From Phoronis australis (lineage: Eukaryota > Phoronida > Phoronidae): DNA of 64,000 nt. Below are positions 38,001 through 48,729 of the stretch, piece after piece (the stretch's first letter is position 1; each line of letters begins with the position of its first letter). The DNA is taken from NCBI GenBank assembly GCA_002633005.1, contig NMRA01000412.1, positions 200,614 to 264,613 on the forward strand, in the 5' to 3' direction. Under the pieces are notes generated by a model, which had not been told where the DNA came from, searched no databases, and worked only from the letters and a program-made list of their open reading frames with translations. The translations under genes were made by a program, and so were the position numbers.

Positions 38001-41000
38001 TTCAATCTCTGACTTTCTTCTAACGGTAGAAACCAATTGTTATCATGACAAGTTTACAAGAGATTATTAACGTACTTCATGATTTCTGCAGTTTGGTCGA
38101 AAGTAGGAATATAATAGTTGTACACCAATTCACGCGTTCGTTACAGTTACAACTTTTCGACCGGAACAAAGACGGCAAATTACAGCTGAGCGAGATGGCT
38201 AAGTGAGTAGATTGAAGTCAGAAAGACTACACTTACATGTATAAACGTTCCCGATTTTCCCCTGAAGTCTACGCAGCGCACATTAGGTCACGCCTAAATC
38301 GAACTCTTCAAAATTAAATAAATCAAGTTATTTTTGTTGAATATTTAAAACGTACCACGTAATACAAAGTGCAATGGAGTATTAAGGAACGCTCATTCGT
38401 TCGGTCCTATTGGCGTTGAGCGTGGCTTTAAGGAATATTGGACTCGGTTGTAATTAGTTATTCATTGCAAACACAATTGAACACAACTCTCACTGGCTTC
38501 TGGTTTACATGTATATCATCAATTTGCTGATTTTGGCCACAGCGTCAAAGAACCTAGACGACTGAATGAGTAATGTACATTACTCTGGCTATTGTTGTCA
38601 AACTTATAACAAACATTGTTTGCACAATTTTTTAATGTACATGTAAGTGTTCATTTTCATGTCGTTCGTGAAAAAAATCTTCGATTGGACCTCTCGCCTT
38701 ACAGGTTATTGCCAGTTAAAGAGAACTTCCTTTGTCGTCCAATGTTTCGAAGCGCAGTGAGTATGAGTAAAGATATTGAGGGTTAGTGTTTTATCCGTTA
38801 ATTTAGCAGGAAAAGCTAGGCAACACCTTGCGTAACTAGAAAAGTACAGGTACTCACGAGTTACATGTCTGTGAATGAATGTGCTACTAGTTTCAGCTGA
38901 TGAAACATGTTAAGTTGCTTTTTTCAACTGGTTGTTGAATTGTTTGAGGTGTATCGGCTTTTGATCGGCACATTTTTGGGGCGGGTAACCGATAGAATGA
39001 ATCCAAAGACACGCGGTCTTGAGGATTTTTGTATTCGATTGCGATTCCTTTTGATGTACACGTATAACTTGCACACAAATGGGTTTTATTCAAACTTTAA
39101 CCGTTTTGGTTTTCAAATTATGATCGAAGAACTTTAAATCTCAAATACTTTATATTTTGTACTGCCACGCGCTTACATGTATCTGGAAGGGTGTGAGGTG
39201 CCGCCGCCGCTGCACCATCCAACGTACCAATTAAAGAACCGAGAAAATAATTACCCGAGGCAATACCGGTTTCGTCAAGCCTGCCCCCGCAGGCTTGCCA
39301 CGTCTGAATTCCTCTACCCACCCGTGACAATGCCACAGATACCACGAAGGGAAAATACATGTACCCGCCGGGAAACAATACCGAGCTAGTTCCAAGCCCC
39401 TACCAAATCCTCGTTTCGGGTACTGACTTCTAACGTACAGTAGTTCGAGAGCCAGTGATTTCGAGACTGAATTTGTTATAATGATACGCATATAACGAAA
39501 GACGCATTACCGGAAATGTTGGACGTAGCTTCCGTGATATTTTTGAAAGCTTACGATCATGCTGTTTATTCTAGGTGGACGCAAAAGTTACAAGAAAGGA
39601 CATTGATCGTGTGTTTTACTTGTACGACAGGGTAAGCCAATAATCTTCAGATTTTAATTGTACGGCTTTAGACTGAAGGTGCGAGGGTCCCAGTCTCTTT
39701 ATTCAGGAGACAGTCAGACTACAGTCTATATCTCCATTACTTTTACAAGTCGTGAAGACTCGGACAATTTTAATTTGGTTTTGTACATGTAAAAATCAAA
39801 TGGCTGTGAAATAGCCATGATAACGACGCAAATTTCTGATTTTTGCGAGCGCGTTGAATATGAACCACAAACACGTATCGTTGATTTCCCTCCTTTGTTT
39901 TGGGATTCAAGTGCGCCTAGTATAATACGTAGTTTGAAATACATTATAGCTATGCGGTATCATTGCTACTGTTATTACCAGTCACCAGGTGGCGAGACTG
40001 ACTCAAATGTTAATCGGCGCGCGCTAGTGTTGGCTTACGAACTGAATGTTATTGCAGGACCAAAATGGATCAATAGAGAACGAGGAGTTATCAGGCTTTC
40101 TCAAAGATTTGCTGGAACTTATTTATGAGGTACGTTATATAAGGCAGCATGAACAACACTTCAGGTTAGGGGGTTAATTTCACCACTTTAAAACATTTAA
40201 AGTGGCAGTGAACCTGTCTTAAGTAAGAAAACATACATGTATATTGATACCACTTCATGGGCGGCGCACCATAGGGGGCTGGGGTGGTTATAGCCGCACT
40301 ACAATTATCAGTGCTACACCGCACATGCCGTCTATAGGCGGTGCACCACAGGAGGGTGAGGGTGCTTTAGCCCCCCCCCCCTTCACTTTTTCCTGTACTG
40401 CGCCGCCCATGCATTTACCGTTTTAAAACAAAACACAAATTGTTCCTTTACTACGTTAGAAGGGATTTCTGTTCAAGAATATTAAGCTCATTAGTTCCTG
40501 AGTCCAGACTTAATGTTACTTAGGACAATGTCGATAAGACCGCGTATATAGCCAAACGTCTACAAAACTGTGCATTTCAAGCCAGAGTAAGAAAAAGTTC
40601 TTTTCTGACACTAGATAGCCTGTAGAACTTGATGTTTGGCTTTTTATCAATCTGCCAGTAATTGGATAACGTGACCATGCATTTTAAAGTAAAATTTAGC
40701 TTAACACGAAGATATTTTGAAAACAAAACAGCAGTATTAACAACATCTGACCAAAGTTTGTTTAATATAAATGTTTAAGATGTAATCTCAAAAATACTCA
40801 GTACAGTTGAGACCACCCCATTTAGAAACCTGGGCAAAAAGGTCCGCCCAAGAGAAACAAAAACTACGATAAGTAGAAAACGAGACAAAAATCCACTAAA
40901 AAGTAAGGAACCATCAAAATTCGGCAAATGCACAATTCATAGCTCTGAACGTACCCCGCGAAGTATAGTAAAAAGTCCTCATTCTCAAAATTTGAGCCTC

Positions 41001-42531
41001 CCAATTTTTTAGGCTGGGCGCGCCCATGGACTCGTTCCGAAAACGTAGTTCAGAAACTCGCAAGTAAAGCTAGCATGAAAATGCTCTTCGTTTCTAATAT
41101 TGCAAAACAACTCGCGAGGAGTTGCTTGTTCTCGTGCATTGCAAGCAAAACTCGTGACCGCAATTGCTTTACTCACGATTCTTGCCTACATGGAACCATA
41201 CATGTAGATTATAGACAACAGGGCCTAGTTGCCTAAAAGTTATACCCCGTGTAGCAACAATGACGTCGCACTATCACGCGCCACGGTGTTATTGTTGAAC
41301 AATGCACCTGACGTCATGCAACAATCAAACTTATCCAACGGATAACATTTGAAGCTTTATGCAACTCAGGCCTGATTCGCAACTCCGACATTTTCTTGCG
41401 TAATATCCTAGAGGAGGCGCCACACATAGCAAACTCAGCTTCCGGTTACTGTATAATTACGGCTTATGGTTAAGATCACAGATTTCGTCCATTGAAAATG
41501 ATTATACGAAGTTGGCCGTCCATGTGCAGTAGTCTATGATGGAACGCCGTTCCATCCAGAATCAATTATGCTATTTTCTTCTCGTACGGAATTTGCACAT
41601 GCAGGATTATTACAGAATCCGTCGACCGGATACTCTTTATCCTGCGAAAACAAGTCTCCTTTGTGCTGCATTTCACCCTGTTTCAGGCTAAGAACGAACA
41701 TCGAATATGTCTTTCACTCTCTGGTTGGTCTCATAATGTTCCTTACCGTCAGGACTCCCCACGTTTCCAACTAGAACAACGAATCTATCAGGGACACAAA
41801 GAAAACGGTTCAAAAATTATTGGGGTTGGCTTACATGCACCCTAAACTTACGAATTTTAATACGCCATGATTGCCCATGTACTCATTGCATGTACCCCAT
41901 TCTTGAGTTGGTAAAGAAAATAGGCTAGAGTCCTACAGTAAAGGGACAGTATGAAACTGATTTAATGAGAGTAAAATATGTAATTCAATTTTCATTTCAG
42001 CCAACTAAATATGAAATGCAACTTTAAGTTCAAACTTTGCCCTGTCTATGATTTCACGTGAAACTCGAGTTCACTGTGTACCAAGGAAGCATTCATTCAC
42101 AGTTCATCGTTATTCTATATCGGGACATGCGCGGAACCCGAGTATTATCGGCAGAAGCCCTTGTCATGACAGACACATTTCCCATTGCAGCCAATGCGGA
42201 AGGATCATGCTGAGGGCAGCGAAAATGTAGTTTTCTTCACCAAAAAATCATAACTCATACAAAATCCAACTACGAAGTGAAAATGCCCCTTGAAAATTAG
42301 TAGCATACACCATGTACATATAACTACCGAAAGGACTAAGCACAGCTTAATTAGTAGGCTTTAATTTACCGTTAATTTACCCAATTTTTACTCCTCCAGG
42401 ATTTTGACGAAGACGACTTAGAATCCTGTAAGCGGGCAATTCTAAAGGGATGCGATCGCAATTGTGATGGGAAAATAGACAAGGACGAGCTAACGATGAT
42501 ATTATTACAGTACAGCACGATGACGCAATAG
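22909..42531 (+). CDS. CALB: calbindin/calretinin-family hexa-EF-hand calcium-binding protein (11 exons)
   Basis: Join of 22909-23047, 23483-23568, 26470-26559, 31020-31106, 32212-32268, 34456-34539, 38147-38202, 38705-38756, 39575-39631, 40058-40129 and 42400-42531: 912 nt, 303 aa, all GT-AG. It is a cytosolic calcium buffer or sensor with no signal peptide or membrane segment. Six EF-hand loops lie at residues 44-55, 94-105, 140-151, 186-197, 235-246 and 279-290. Family hallmarks are the LPxEENFLxxF block after loop 2 (residues about 109-119) and the LLPVKENFL block after loop 4 (201-209). Loop 2 has Asp instead of Gly at position 6; the other five are canonical. Vertebrate calbindin-D28k and calretinin (about 261-271 aa) have degenerate loops, whereas Drosophila Cbp53E/calbindin-32 (about 310 aa) keeps six, so this is the invertebrate type. 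Introns cut loops 1 and 5. The start is the first ATG after an acceptor-like site. Expression in neurons is usual for the family. Confidence 0.94.
23483..23568 (+). CDS. CALB: calbindin-like exon 2
   Basis: Completes EF loop 1 (DTDNNGYIEGKE) and its exit helix, residues 47-75. Acceptor is TCTATTTAG; the donor GTTGGT is weak but keeps the frame. Confidence 0.9.
23569..26469 (+). other. calbindin-like intron 2, no further exon
   Basis: 2.9 kb. No extra EF-hand exon, RNA gene or complete transposon recognised. Confidence 0.5.
26470..26559 (+). CDS. CALB: calbindin-like exon 3
   Basis: Residues 76-105. Complete EF-hand 2 with loop DENSDDRIEISE, the only loop lacking Gly at position 6. Acceptor TTGTTTACAG, donor GTAAGC. 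Confidence 0.93.
26711..26755 (+). repeat. dispersed palindromic repeat, copy 2 (left half of inverted pair)
   Basis: AATAATTGCAGGCAGTCTG, then ATACACGTTGTACCAGACGT and GCGCA. Its inverted partner is at 30790-30834, identical over about 44 bp apart from one or two bases. Together they bracket 4.1 kb of intron 3. Confidence 0.7.
27189..27202 (+). repeat. (AT)n microsatellite
   Basis: Seven AT dinucleotides in intron 3. Confidence 0.9.
29005..29215 (+). repeat. direct duplication, ~150-bp period
   Basis: Blocks around GCGCATTTCAACGCTTTGCG (near 29016) recur as GCGCATTTTAACGCTTTGCG (near 29156), each followed by a TTTGAATAC block and a TTCTGGCTTCTTC-like block. Diverged two-copy tandem duplication. 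Confidence 0.6.
30598..30668 (+). repeat. tRNA-derived SINE head
   Basis: A-box TGGCCTAGTGTGATAGG and a perfect B-box GGTTCGAGTCC lie about 45 bp apart. A 7-bp acceptor-like pairing (GGCAGTG with CACTGCT) is possible, but extra bases follow the T-arm, so this is a SINE head or tRNA relic, not a working tRNA. Confidence 0.6.
30735..30834 (-). repeat. dispersed palindromic repeat, copy 3 (right half of inverted pair)
   Basis: The minus strand reads AATAATTGCAGGCGGTCTG, then ATACACGTTGTACCAGACGT, then GCCGCGCAAGTTGACCC. The core matches 26711-26755 inverted; the inner extension matches 14222-14320 instead. Confidence 0.7.
31020..31106 (+). CDS. CALB: calbindin-like exon 4
   Basis: Residues 106-134, containing the family signature LAEILPMEENFLFLF between EF-hands 2 and 3. 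Donor GTTTGG is non-consensus after GT. Confidence 0.92.
32212..32268 (+). CDS. CALB: calbindin-like exon 5
   Basis: Residues 135-153. Canonical EF loop 3 DKDKSGYIEADE. Acceptor TTTTGTGCCAG, donor GTAATG. Confidence 0.93.
32972..33412 (-). CDS. orphan ORF in calbindin intron 5, unknown Cys-rich protein
   Basis: A minus-strand frame is open for about 146 codons to a TGA at 32972; its first ATG lies well inside. It has seven cysteines in the N-terminal two-thirds, a central IDHVKNDVEFHFEYKHLSLD strand-like block and a C-terminal LTFYATVKDIVYREG. Composition looks protein-like. It lies antisense in intron 5 of the calbindin-like gene. A second Cys-bearing open stretch at 33530-33748 on the same strand might be an upstream exon, but donor and acceptor signals between them are poor. 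Not recognised. A retrogene, a fragment of a nested gene or chance are all possible. Confidence 0.28.
34456..34539 (+). CDS. CALB: calbindin-like exon 6
   Basis: Residues 154-181, the linker helices between EF-hands 3 and 4 (LLKEARKDADV, then QYTDTM). Acceptor TATATTACAG, donor GTTGGT. Confidence 0.9.
34540..38146 (+). other. calbindin-like intron 6, with assembly duplication
   Basis: 3.6 kb, no extra exon seen. Contains short repeated motifs ACAGTTTGTGCT near 35680-35760 and the 308-bp near-identical tandem pair around a single N at 37674. Confidence 0.5.
37367..37981 (+). repeat. 308-bp tandem pair around a single N (probable assembly artefact)
   Basis: 37367-37673 and 37675-37981 are about 99 percent identical (three substitutions noticed), separated by one N. 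Two haplotypes or overlapping contig ends joined without merging would give exactly this. Confidence 0.85.
38147..38202 (+). CDS. CALB: calbindin-like exon 7
   Basis: Residues 182-199 plus two bases. EF loop 4 DRNKDGKLQLSE. Acceptor CGTTACAG, donor GTGAGT. Confidence 0.93.
38705..38756 (+). CDS. CALB: calbindin-like exon 8
   Basis: Residues 200-217 with the second signature block LLPVKENFL. Acceptor CCTTACAG, donor GTGAGT. Confidence 0.92.
39575..39631 (+). CDS. CALB: calbindin-like exon 9
   Basis: Residues 218-236, ending inside EF loop 5 after Asp-Arg. Acceptor TTTATTCTAG, donor GTAAGC. Confidence 0.92.
40058..40129 (+). CDS. CALB: calbindin-like exon 10
   Basis: Residues 237-260. Completes EF loop 5 (DRDQNGSIENEE) and its exit helix. 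Acceptor GTTATTGCAG, donor GTACGT. Confidence 0.93.
40256..40411 (+). mobile_element. mini-MITE family B, copy 2 (compound)
   Basis: Starts CATGGGCGGCGCACCA and ends TACTGCGCCGCCCATG. An internal junction (near 40325-40345, GCACATGCCG then GGCGGTGCACCAC) shows it is two units of the 68-bp family fused head to tail. Lies in calbindin-like intron 10. Confidence 0.7.
41220..41373 (+). mobile_element. MITE family D, copy 1
   Basis: The ends GGCCTAGTTGC-TAAAAG and CTTTATGCAACTCAGGCC are inverted repeats. The interior (CAACAATGACGTCG, then CACCTGACGTCATGCAACAA) is itself semi-palindromic and matches the copy at 54105-54257 in inverted orientation over about 115 bp. In calbindin-like intron 10. Confidence 0.75.
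41377..41545 (+). repeat. dispersed repeat, copy 1 (abuts MITE D)
   Basis: ACTCCGACATTTTCTTGCGT, ATAGCAAACTCAG, then AAGATCACAGATT and a GTCCATGTGCAGTAGTCTATG end. The same blocks recur at 53114-53490, there split by about 200 bp. Confidence 0.65.
42400..42531 (+). CDS. CALB: calbindin-like exon 11 (terminal)
   Basis: Residues 261-303 and the TAG stop. Contains EF loop 6 DRNCDGKIDKDE, canonical here although the sixth loop is degenerate in vertebrate calretinin. Acceptor TACTCCTCCAG. Confidence 0.94.
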   Translation, partial: DFDEDDLESCKRAILKGCDRNCDGKIDKDELTMILLQYSTMTQ

Positions 42532-42888
42532 TTTGTTTACGTACCTCAAGGCTGTTACACGTACCAATATTGCAGGAGAGTCGTCAACCGCTAAGTACAT
42601 TGCCGGTTCAAGCAGGAATTACATCCGCCAGCACAATGTTAGAATTGCCGCAGGGGTTTGAGGTTCAAATCCGAGCTGAGGCCAATTTCAGAGTAGCACC
42701 TTTCTCGCCGATGTCACATTAAGCATTGCGTGAAGTGAAGTTTTAACTGTATTTTTGTGGGAAAGTTTATATCCCTGAAGTGGGAAAATGACGTCAAAAC
42801 CACGTTTGCAACGTCATAGTTATCGGAAACAATTCGCACTTATACATGAAGAAAGACACTTTTGCCCCGGAACATCACCTTCGCGAGC

Positions 42889-43305
42889 AGCTGCTGTGCT
42901 TGAACTTGGAAGTCTGCTTAATCTCAATATTACGCGAACGTATGAGTGAGCTTGGAATTACCCAGGAAACTTGACAAGTTCTTTCAAATAATCACTTTCC
43001 CGTTGCAAAAATGCAGTGCACTCAAGTGAATCACATCTTAATAAGTACAACCTTGGCATGTACATGTATGTAAAGTTATTTTCAACTATTGGCGATGTTA
43101 TTCACCAAATAATAATTGTTTAGCCATTCACACATTCATCCGATTCTGAGACAAAAAAATCGAGGAGAAAATGGGAAATCGTGGGGCCAATAATACGATT
43201 TTTAAAAAAAATTCACCTTATTACTTTAATGAATATTTAATTCCAAGTTCACGCATACGCGATCTTGAGATTAAACGGAATAACAAGTTCACGCACAGCA
43301 GAACA
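42889..43305 (+). mobile_element. MITE family C, copy 2
   Basis: Left CTGCTGTGCTTGAACTTGG, then TTAATCTCAATATTACGCG, mirrored on the right by CTTGAGATTAAACGGAATAA and GTTCACGCACAGCAG. TIRs are about 65 bp. Lies 360 bp past the calbindin-like stop and may be within its 3' UTR. Confidence 0.8.
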
Positions 43306-44162
43306 ACTAGGTTAGAGTTGATAGCAACGTTGTATAAACATGATGGAAATGTATGGAGACCAACTGTGTTCAACTGAAACGGATGCTTGCCCTGGCCGCG
43401 TTACCTACAGTTCTGCAACCAGTACCTTACCTGCTTGGTAAAAACGCGAATTCAACTGTTGAAAAAACATTCTTTGCAGTCACTTTCTCACACCAGTTAC
43501 CGATTACTTGGCTCAATCGTTAATGACACTTTCTGATTTAGCTGACTTTGTAAAGTTTGAAACTTTGGAGACTTTTGAGGTGACGAGGATTACAGACAAA
43601 AATTTTTTGAAAAAAATGTTATACTAGCGATCTACATGTAGTCTCAACTGCTAAAACAGGATTTAGCACCGGTTTAAGGGAGTTAAAAAGATGTATTTGC
43701 ATGCTCCTAATTATGCTAATGTATAGCAGGAACTAAACGACGATGCTAATTTAACATAATCTTCACCAAACAAAGTGCTTTTTTATTCACGAACAACTGG
43801 TAAATGTGAAAACAACAAAAAGTCTGCAAATAGGTGACCTTTGCACTGATGACGTACCTCAGGGGCTCACACAGCGTTATTCAGTGTTATTCCCCAGCAC
43901 TACGTCACGATACTTACTGGATACGAATCAGTGATTTGTGGGGACCATTTTACCCACAGAACTCGTTCTTAAAACATTTTGCAATTTTGCAATTTTCAAC
44001 CTATGTCATATTCACATCGTCGTTATATGTTGTGTTCCTAACTAATTTGACCAAGCGATCACAGAGAAAAGTAATTAGCCTGCAAGTTCCACTTTAAACA
44101 TTTTTTTGAGTTCTTCTAACTGTACTTGTGTCACGAGACAACACCTACGTTAATATTTGGGG

Positions 44163-44784
44163 CTTGTCAACCCAACGCCTAAACGAGCTTAAGCCAGACT
44201 ATGACTAACCCATCCTAACGCTGCTGGAGAAAACCTATCCCCTGATTTCTCTTATAATGCACACCGCATTTCCGAACCATTAGACCCATGGATCTTTTGC
44301 GGAACTGCGTTAGTTGAAACTTAGGTGCATGCGCCAACATTAGGCAAATCTTACGCTAACAGGATTTGTACGCAAGTGGACGAGAAAGCATGCATTGTTT
44401 ATCCCCAGAGTATCCAACGACTTCCTCGGCACATCAAAGGCTTGGTGGCGCCGTCACGGATTGAAGTGAGCTTGTCGATATTCATGCACATGGCTGAACG
44501 CGCTGGGTGAAATAGGCCTAATTGCGGTCGTAAACAAACACTCCTGTTCAGCGTTCGAGTAAAAAAAAGCGAACAATAAAGACAAACAACCTATCTGGAT
44601 GTTTTTTGAAATTGAAAAGTGACTAGAACCAGTCTTTGAATGTTTAAAATCGATGCGTCAGAAGAAAAATAGCGAATAGGTTTTCTTCAGCATCGTGGCT
44701 AAGCCATGAGCATTATTTTTGAATCGATTGGGATGGGCTAGTCAACGGTGTGGTTTAGGCTCGCTTAGGCGTTGGGGTAACAAA
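44163..44784. mobile_element. MITE family E (~50-bp TIRs)
   Basis: Left CTTGTCAACCCAACGCCTAA, ending near CTAACCCATCC. The right end, read on the minus strand, gives TTGTTACCCCAACGCCTAAG, ending CTAGCCCATCC. About 620 bp, non-coding. Confidence 0.75.
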
Positions 44785-46092
44785 ATCACAGATGTTAGCG
44801 TAGGGGCGATCTTCGTTGGGTGAAGATGTCTGATTATACACGCAATTTTTAACAGGCTAAATGTGACCAAATTCTTCTTTGTTATTTGCATGATTTGTCA
44901 CCAGTAATTTGGCTCTGTGTCAGTAGCGACCAAAGATACTGGACTGCTTCATTGAGTATTGTGAGTAAGTTCAATTTAATGTTTTGGCAATCTTATAAAT
45001 ATCGTTTTGTTACGTAAGTGCAATATAATTTGTCTTGCTGGGTATCTACATTTATCATACACATGTACACCCTTTCATGCATAATAATTTAAATTAGGAC
45101 AGTTTTCAAATATTGCTCGCCGAACTGTGCCAGTTCAAAAACCTTTTGGAGGATTTCTAAATGTGAAGTCTGAATGTCCGTGTTTTCTATTATTTTTGTT
45201 TTTGCGCATTTATTATATGATAATTTTGGAAAAAGTAGACGACAGATTCTTAGTCTCGAGTTTGCTGAATTTTTGGACTAATGGTGACCACCAAATGCGT
45301 AAGTGCATACCGATCAATGATAAATAGTATGCACTAGTCTCCTATAGGTACAAAAATTAACTGAACTGGTTCTTCCGCTATTTTGCATGTGACTAAGACT
45401 CGGTTAGCGATTTTGTTTTGGATAAAATGTTTATGAACCCTCCGTAGAACATCTACGGCGTTGTGGGTAGATACCATAGATAACTTAATGTGATGTCTAT
45501 GGTGGAAACAAAAAATAGCGTTTTCCATAATATGAGTCCGGGATACAGACATCCATTGGCATATTTGGGATTGGGTGCTCGGGACCATATGATATAGGTT
45601 TGCCCGAATGAAAAGCGTACGAAAAAATATTTCACGTCACCAAATTCCTCCCCTCGTGTTTTCATACCCCTGATTTCTCCATATTTTTCCGTTGAGTTCT
45701 TCGCTGCCTGATTTTTTGTCTTGCCTCATTATTCATGCTTGCCTTTTTGGGAGTGGTAGTTGCCTTCTTGTCTACCAGTACAGTTTTCTTGGCTTCAGAA
45801 CATTTTAGTTAACACAATTGTGTCATTTTAGTGTGGTACCGTTATACTAGAGCGTGAGTCGGTACTGGTGTCGATTACATCGACACATCTACGTGAAAAA
45901 AAAAACAAAACAAAGCGAAACAGCACATGAACAACAATAATACACGCCATGTGAAACAGCAACTAGAATAATTACGGAAGGCTTTCATGTTCGGGGTGTC
46001 ATTTTGTCGACTTGTAGAATGAGGATGAGAGTCAAGGTAAAGAGAGTTTTGCAGCAGTTTCGTGAAGGTTTTATCATATACAAACATGAGCC

Positions 46093-46186
46093 ATTGAATG
46101 CAGAGGCAGCCTCGCAACAATTGGAAATTATGCAAACGTATTGAATGCAGAGGCAGCCTCGCAACAATTAGAAATTATGCAATTGG
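46093..46186 (+). repeat. 47-bp tandem repeat, two copies
   Basis: Two adjacent units beginning ATTGAATGCAGAGGCAGCCT, nearly identical (one internal difference and the last bases). Confidence 0.9.
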
Positions 46187-48449
46187 TTCCTGCAACTGCG
46201 AGAAGCAAACACTGCAATGCAACGATTGCTTGAAATTTCTTATTGCATGTACACGGCGGTTGACGTGGAGCTATCACCGGTGCCTTGATAGCATTGCTGT
46301 TAAACTGATACTCAGTATGGCACGACTTTTTCATAAGAACGGTGTCTGATTCATGAAAATTGACTTTGAATTTCAGTACCGGTATGTTACTCGGTCGTCA
46401 ACTTTGTTGTTTGTACGCACGCTAATGGTCGGCATTTCTTATTCGATCGTCAGAAAATTTACACATAACAAATTGCTCGAAGCCTACTGTATTTGGTTCA
46501 AATCGGTCTTAAGATGGCACTGTGGTGGCCATTTTACAAATTTATGCTTGTCGAGCTATAGCTCCGCTGTCTTTAGTATGCATCTTTTTTCTTTGGAAAG
46601 CTATCTGAAGAGTGTCATCGCTTTTCATAGTACGGCTTACCATTCTCGAATTATTCGAGATTTTTGGTCAAATAAATGTCTCTTATTTCATTGGCCAATT
46701 CCTGTACTTCAGGTGGTCTGTGTCACGCGCAGTTTAGGTCGCAATTCTATTTTCGTCAGATAAACACGAAATTTAAACACATTGCTCACATTGTGGTAAG
46801 TTGGAAGTGTTACTTTAGGGCGAAATCGGACACAAGGTGAGCGGTGTTATAGCGTTTTATAATTGCTTTTGGTGCTCTAGCTTTGTGACCGTTGGAAGAA
46901 ACTGTCTGAAATTTGGTATACGGGCCTCTATGCGGCATTAACAGTTTCTCACTACGACTTCCCATTCTCCAATTATTCGGAATTTTCCGATTGCACGAGT
47001 GCCCTTTATTGACTTTAGACTCTCAATGCAACGGTTTTAACGTTGGTGACATGGGTACCTAGGATAGTGGTCGTTACTGTTCTTGGTTACGTTGTCGATC
47101 TCACTTTCATGTTTTTCAATCAATTTCGCCCTCCTGTTTCCATTTAATACGAATAGTCCGGCGGCAGAGAGTTTGTTCGTAAGAGGACTAACAGGCTCGT
47201 TTTTTATAGATTGATCTAAACTTTGCTCGAAATTGATTTCGGTGAGAATGAGGTGAAAGACGACGGACTTACAGTAGAAGACATTTGCATTCGAATGCCT
47301 AGTCTAACAGGTTCATGAATGTAGGTCAGTTAACTTCCCTAAATTTTCGTCGAAGTCAAGTGTGCGTAATTGCTCGTTGTGGTTCCCAAGGCTTTGTGGA
47401 TTATGTTAAATGCATCTCGTTAACTGCCTCGTTTCCGTCCATAAGTACGTGAAGGAAAATGCGTGACACATATGCATACAATACCCTTGCGATGACCGAC
47501 GTGCATAGCGACATTTTCATGTTTCCATGTGTGGTACAAAATAATGCCTTTTCCAGGAAAAATATTTTGATGTTCTATTGAGAATCAAAAAGACTATATA
47601 CCAGACAAATGGAACAAATAAGCAGACTTTTTTCTTTTCAGGTGGTAAATTTTCAACGGCCTCGTTAGTCAATGCACATGTACTGTATGTGACATGATAA
47701 ACAATGGCTGCACAGTCAGTTTCAAACAAGCTCTTTCGATACATACATGTAGTTCGTCCATTTCGGTGTGAACTTCACTCTGTTGGTTAAAATGAAAATC
47801 GAATTAGGTCTTTTACTGTCTTAAAATGGGTCTCAAGATATTCCTTATCATGATAGGATTCCATTTTCATCAACTACTCAACTCACACGCAACGCATACA
47901 ATCTCAATTTTGACTTCGCAATTTTTGGCTTGGCCACCCCAAAGTAAGTTTTCCATTCTTTCTTGAGTTGGTGACGGTTTTGATGTTGGCTAAGAAAACA
48001 GAATCATATCCAGTAAAGGAATATTATTAGGAGAGTAAAAGGCCGAATTCTATTTTCATTGTTTACGACGTTATAGCTAAACAGGGCCAATTACAGCTTT
48101 AAGACTTGAAACTGACCAAAGATTATACAAACTACAAAGCGAACAGAGTTAGGTACATGTAGTTTTCAAAAAAGGGGACAAAGATCATCTAAGTTATGGT
48201 GAAATTCCTGAAGGAAAACAAATGATATCATTAATCCATTGATGGACAATCTTTGCTCAGAAAATTTGCCTATTTTCAAAGGAAAATACTATTTTGAAAA
48301 CTACTGTGCCTTCAATGCGAGGAAAATATGAGAGACGATGACATGAAACACTGAATCTGAATATAGAGTAGAAGTTGAATGAAGGATACACGAACTAACT
48401 TGGCATGGAAGTTAGTTATGTTGTAAACATAGAGTATGTCGGCAGATGG

Positions 48450-48729
48450 CTAACATGTGAAATTCAACTCGGCACAAATGTCCGCGTGAGCGGTTATCAT
48501 ATAGTTTGGGAACATTTCTTGACATATGGGACATTTGATGTCTGTCCAGTCAGCGGACTCGGCTGAGTTCGAGGACGGTAATGTTGATGGCGGTGTCAAA
48601 GATGAAACTGATGATGACATAATCGATGGCGGTGTCGATGATTCGCTGTGAGTTGAGACATCATCGTCATCCTCAATTGTGATGACTTCTGCACCATCCC
48701 GCCTGTGTCTGTCACTATAACTGAGTTGA
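48450..48729 (-). CDS. XNDC1: XNDC1-like exon 10 (terminal, SIM and UBZ4)
   Basis: 94 codons with stop TAG. Starts SQLSYSDRHRRDGAE, then VITIEDDDD, a Ser/Thr/Pro linker and the C-terminal zinc finger starting IKCPICQEMFPNY. Acceptor CATTTTTTCAG. Confidence 0.85.

Larger units (their letters stand above)
42532..48449. other. gene desert between calbindin-like and XNDC1-like genes
   Basis: The two genes are convergent here. Contents: MITE C (42889-43305), MITE E (44163-44784) and a 47-bp tandem repeat (46093-46186). ORFs up to 136 aa (46353-46763) are unsupported. A stretch near 47237-47317 (IDFGENEVKDDGLTVEDI) reads protein-like, but stops close in all acceptor frames. A weak repeat links 41900-42030 with 47950-48110. 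Confidence 0.5.

Noticed and set aside
46353-46763. 136-aa ORF in the gene desert
   Set aside because: No domain, acceptor or neighbouring exon; expected by chance in AT-rich DNA of this length.
47219-47317. Possible exon reading IDFGENEVKDDGLTVEDI
   Set aside because: Every frame compatible with the nearby TTTATAG acceptor hits an early stop, and the partner donor is poor.
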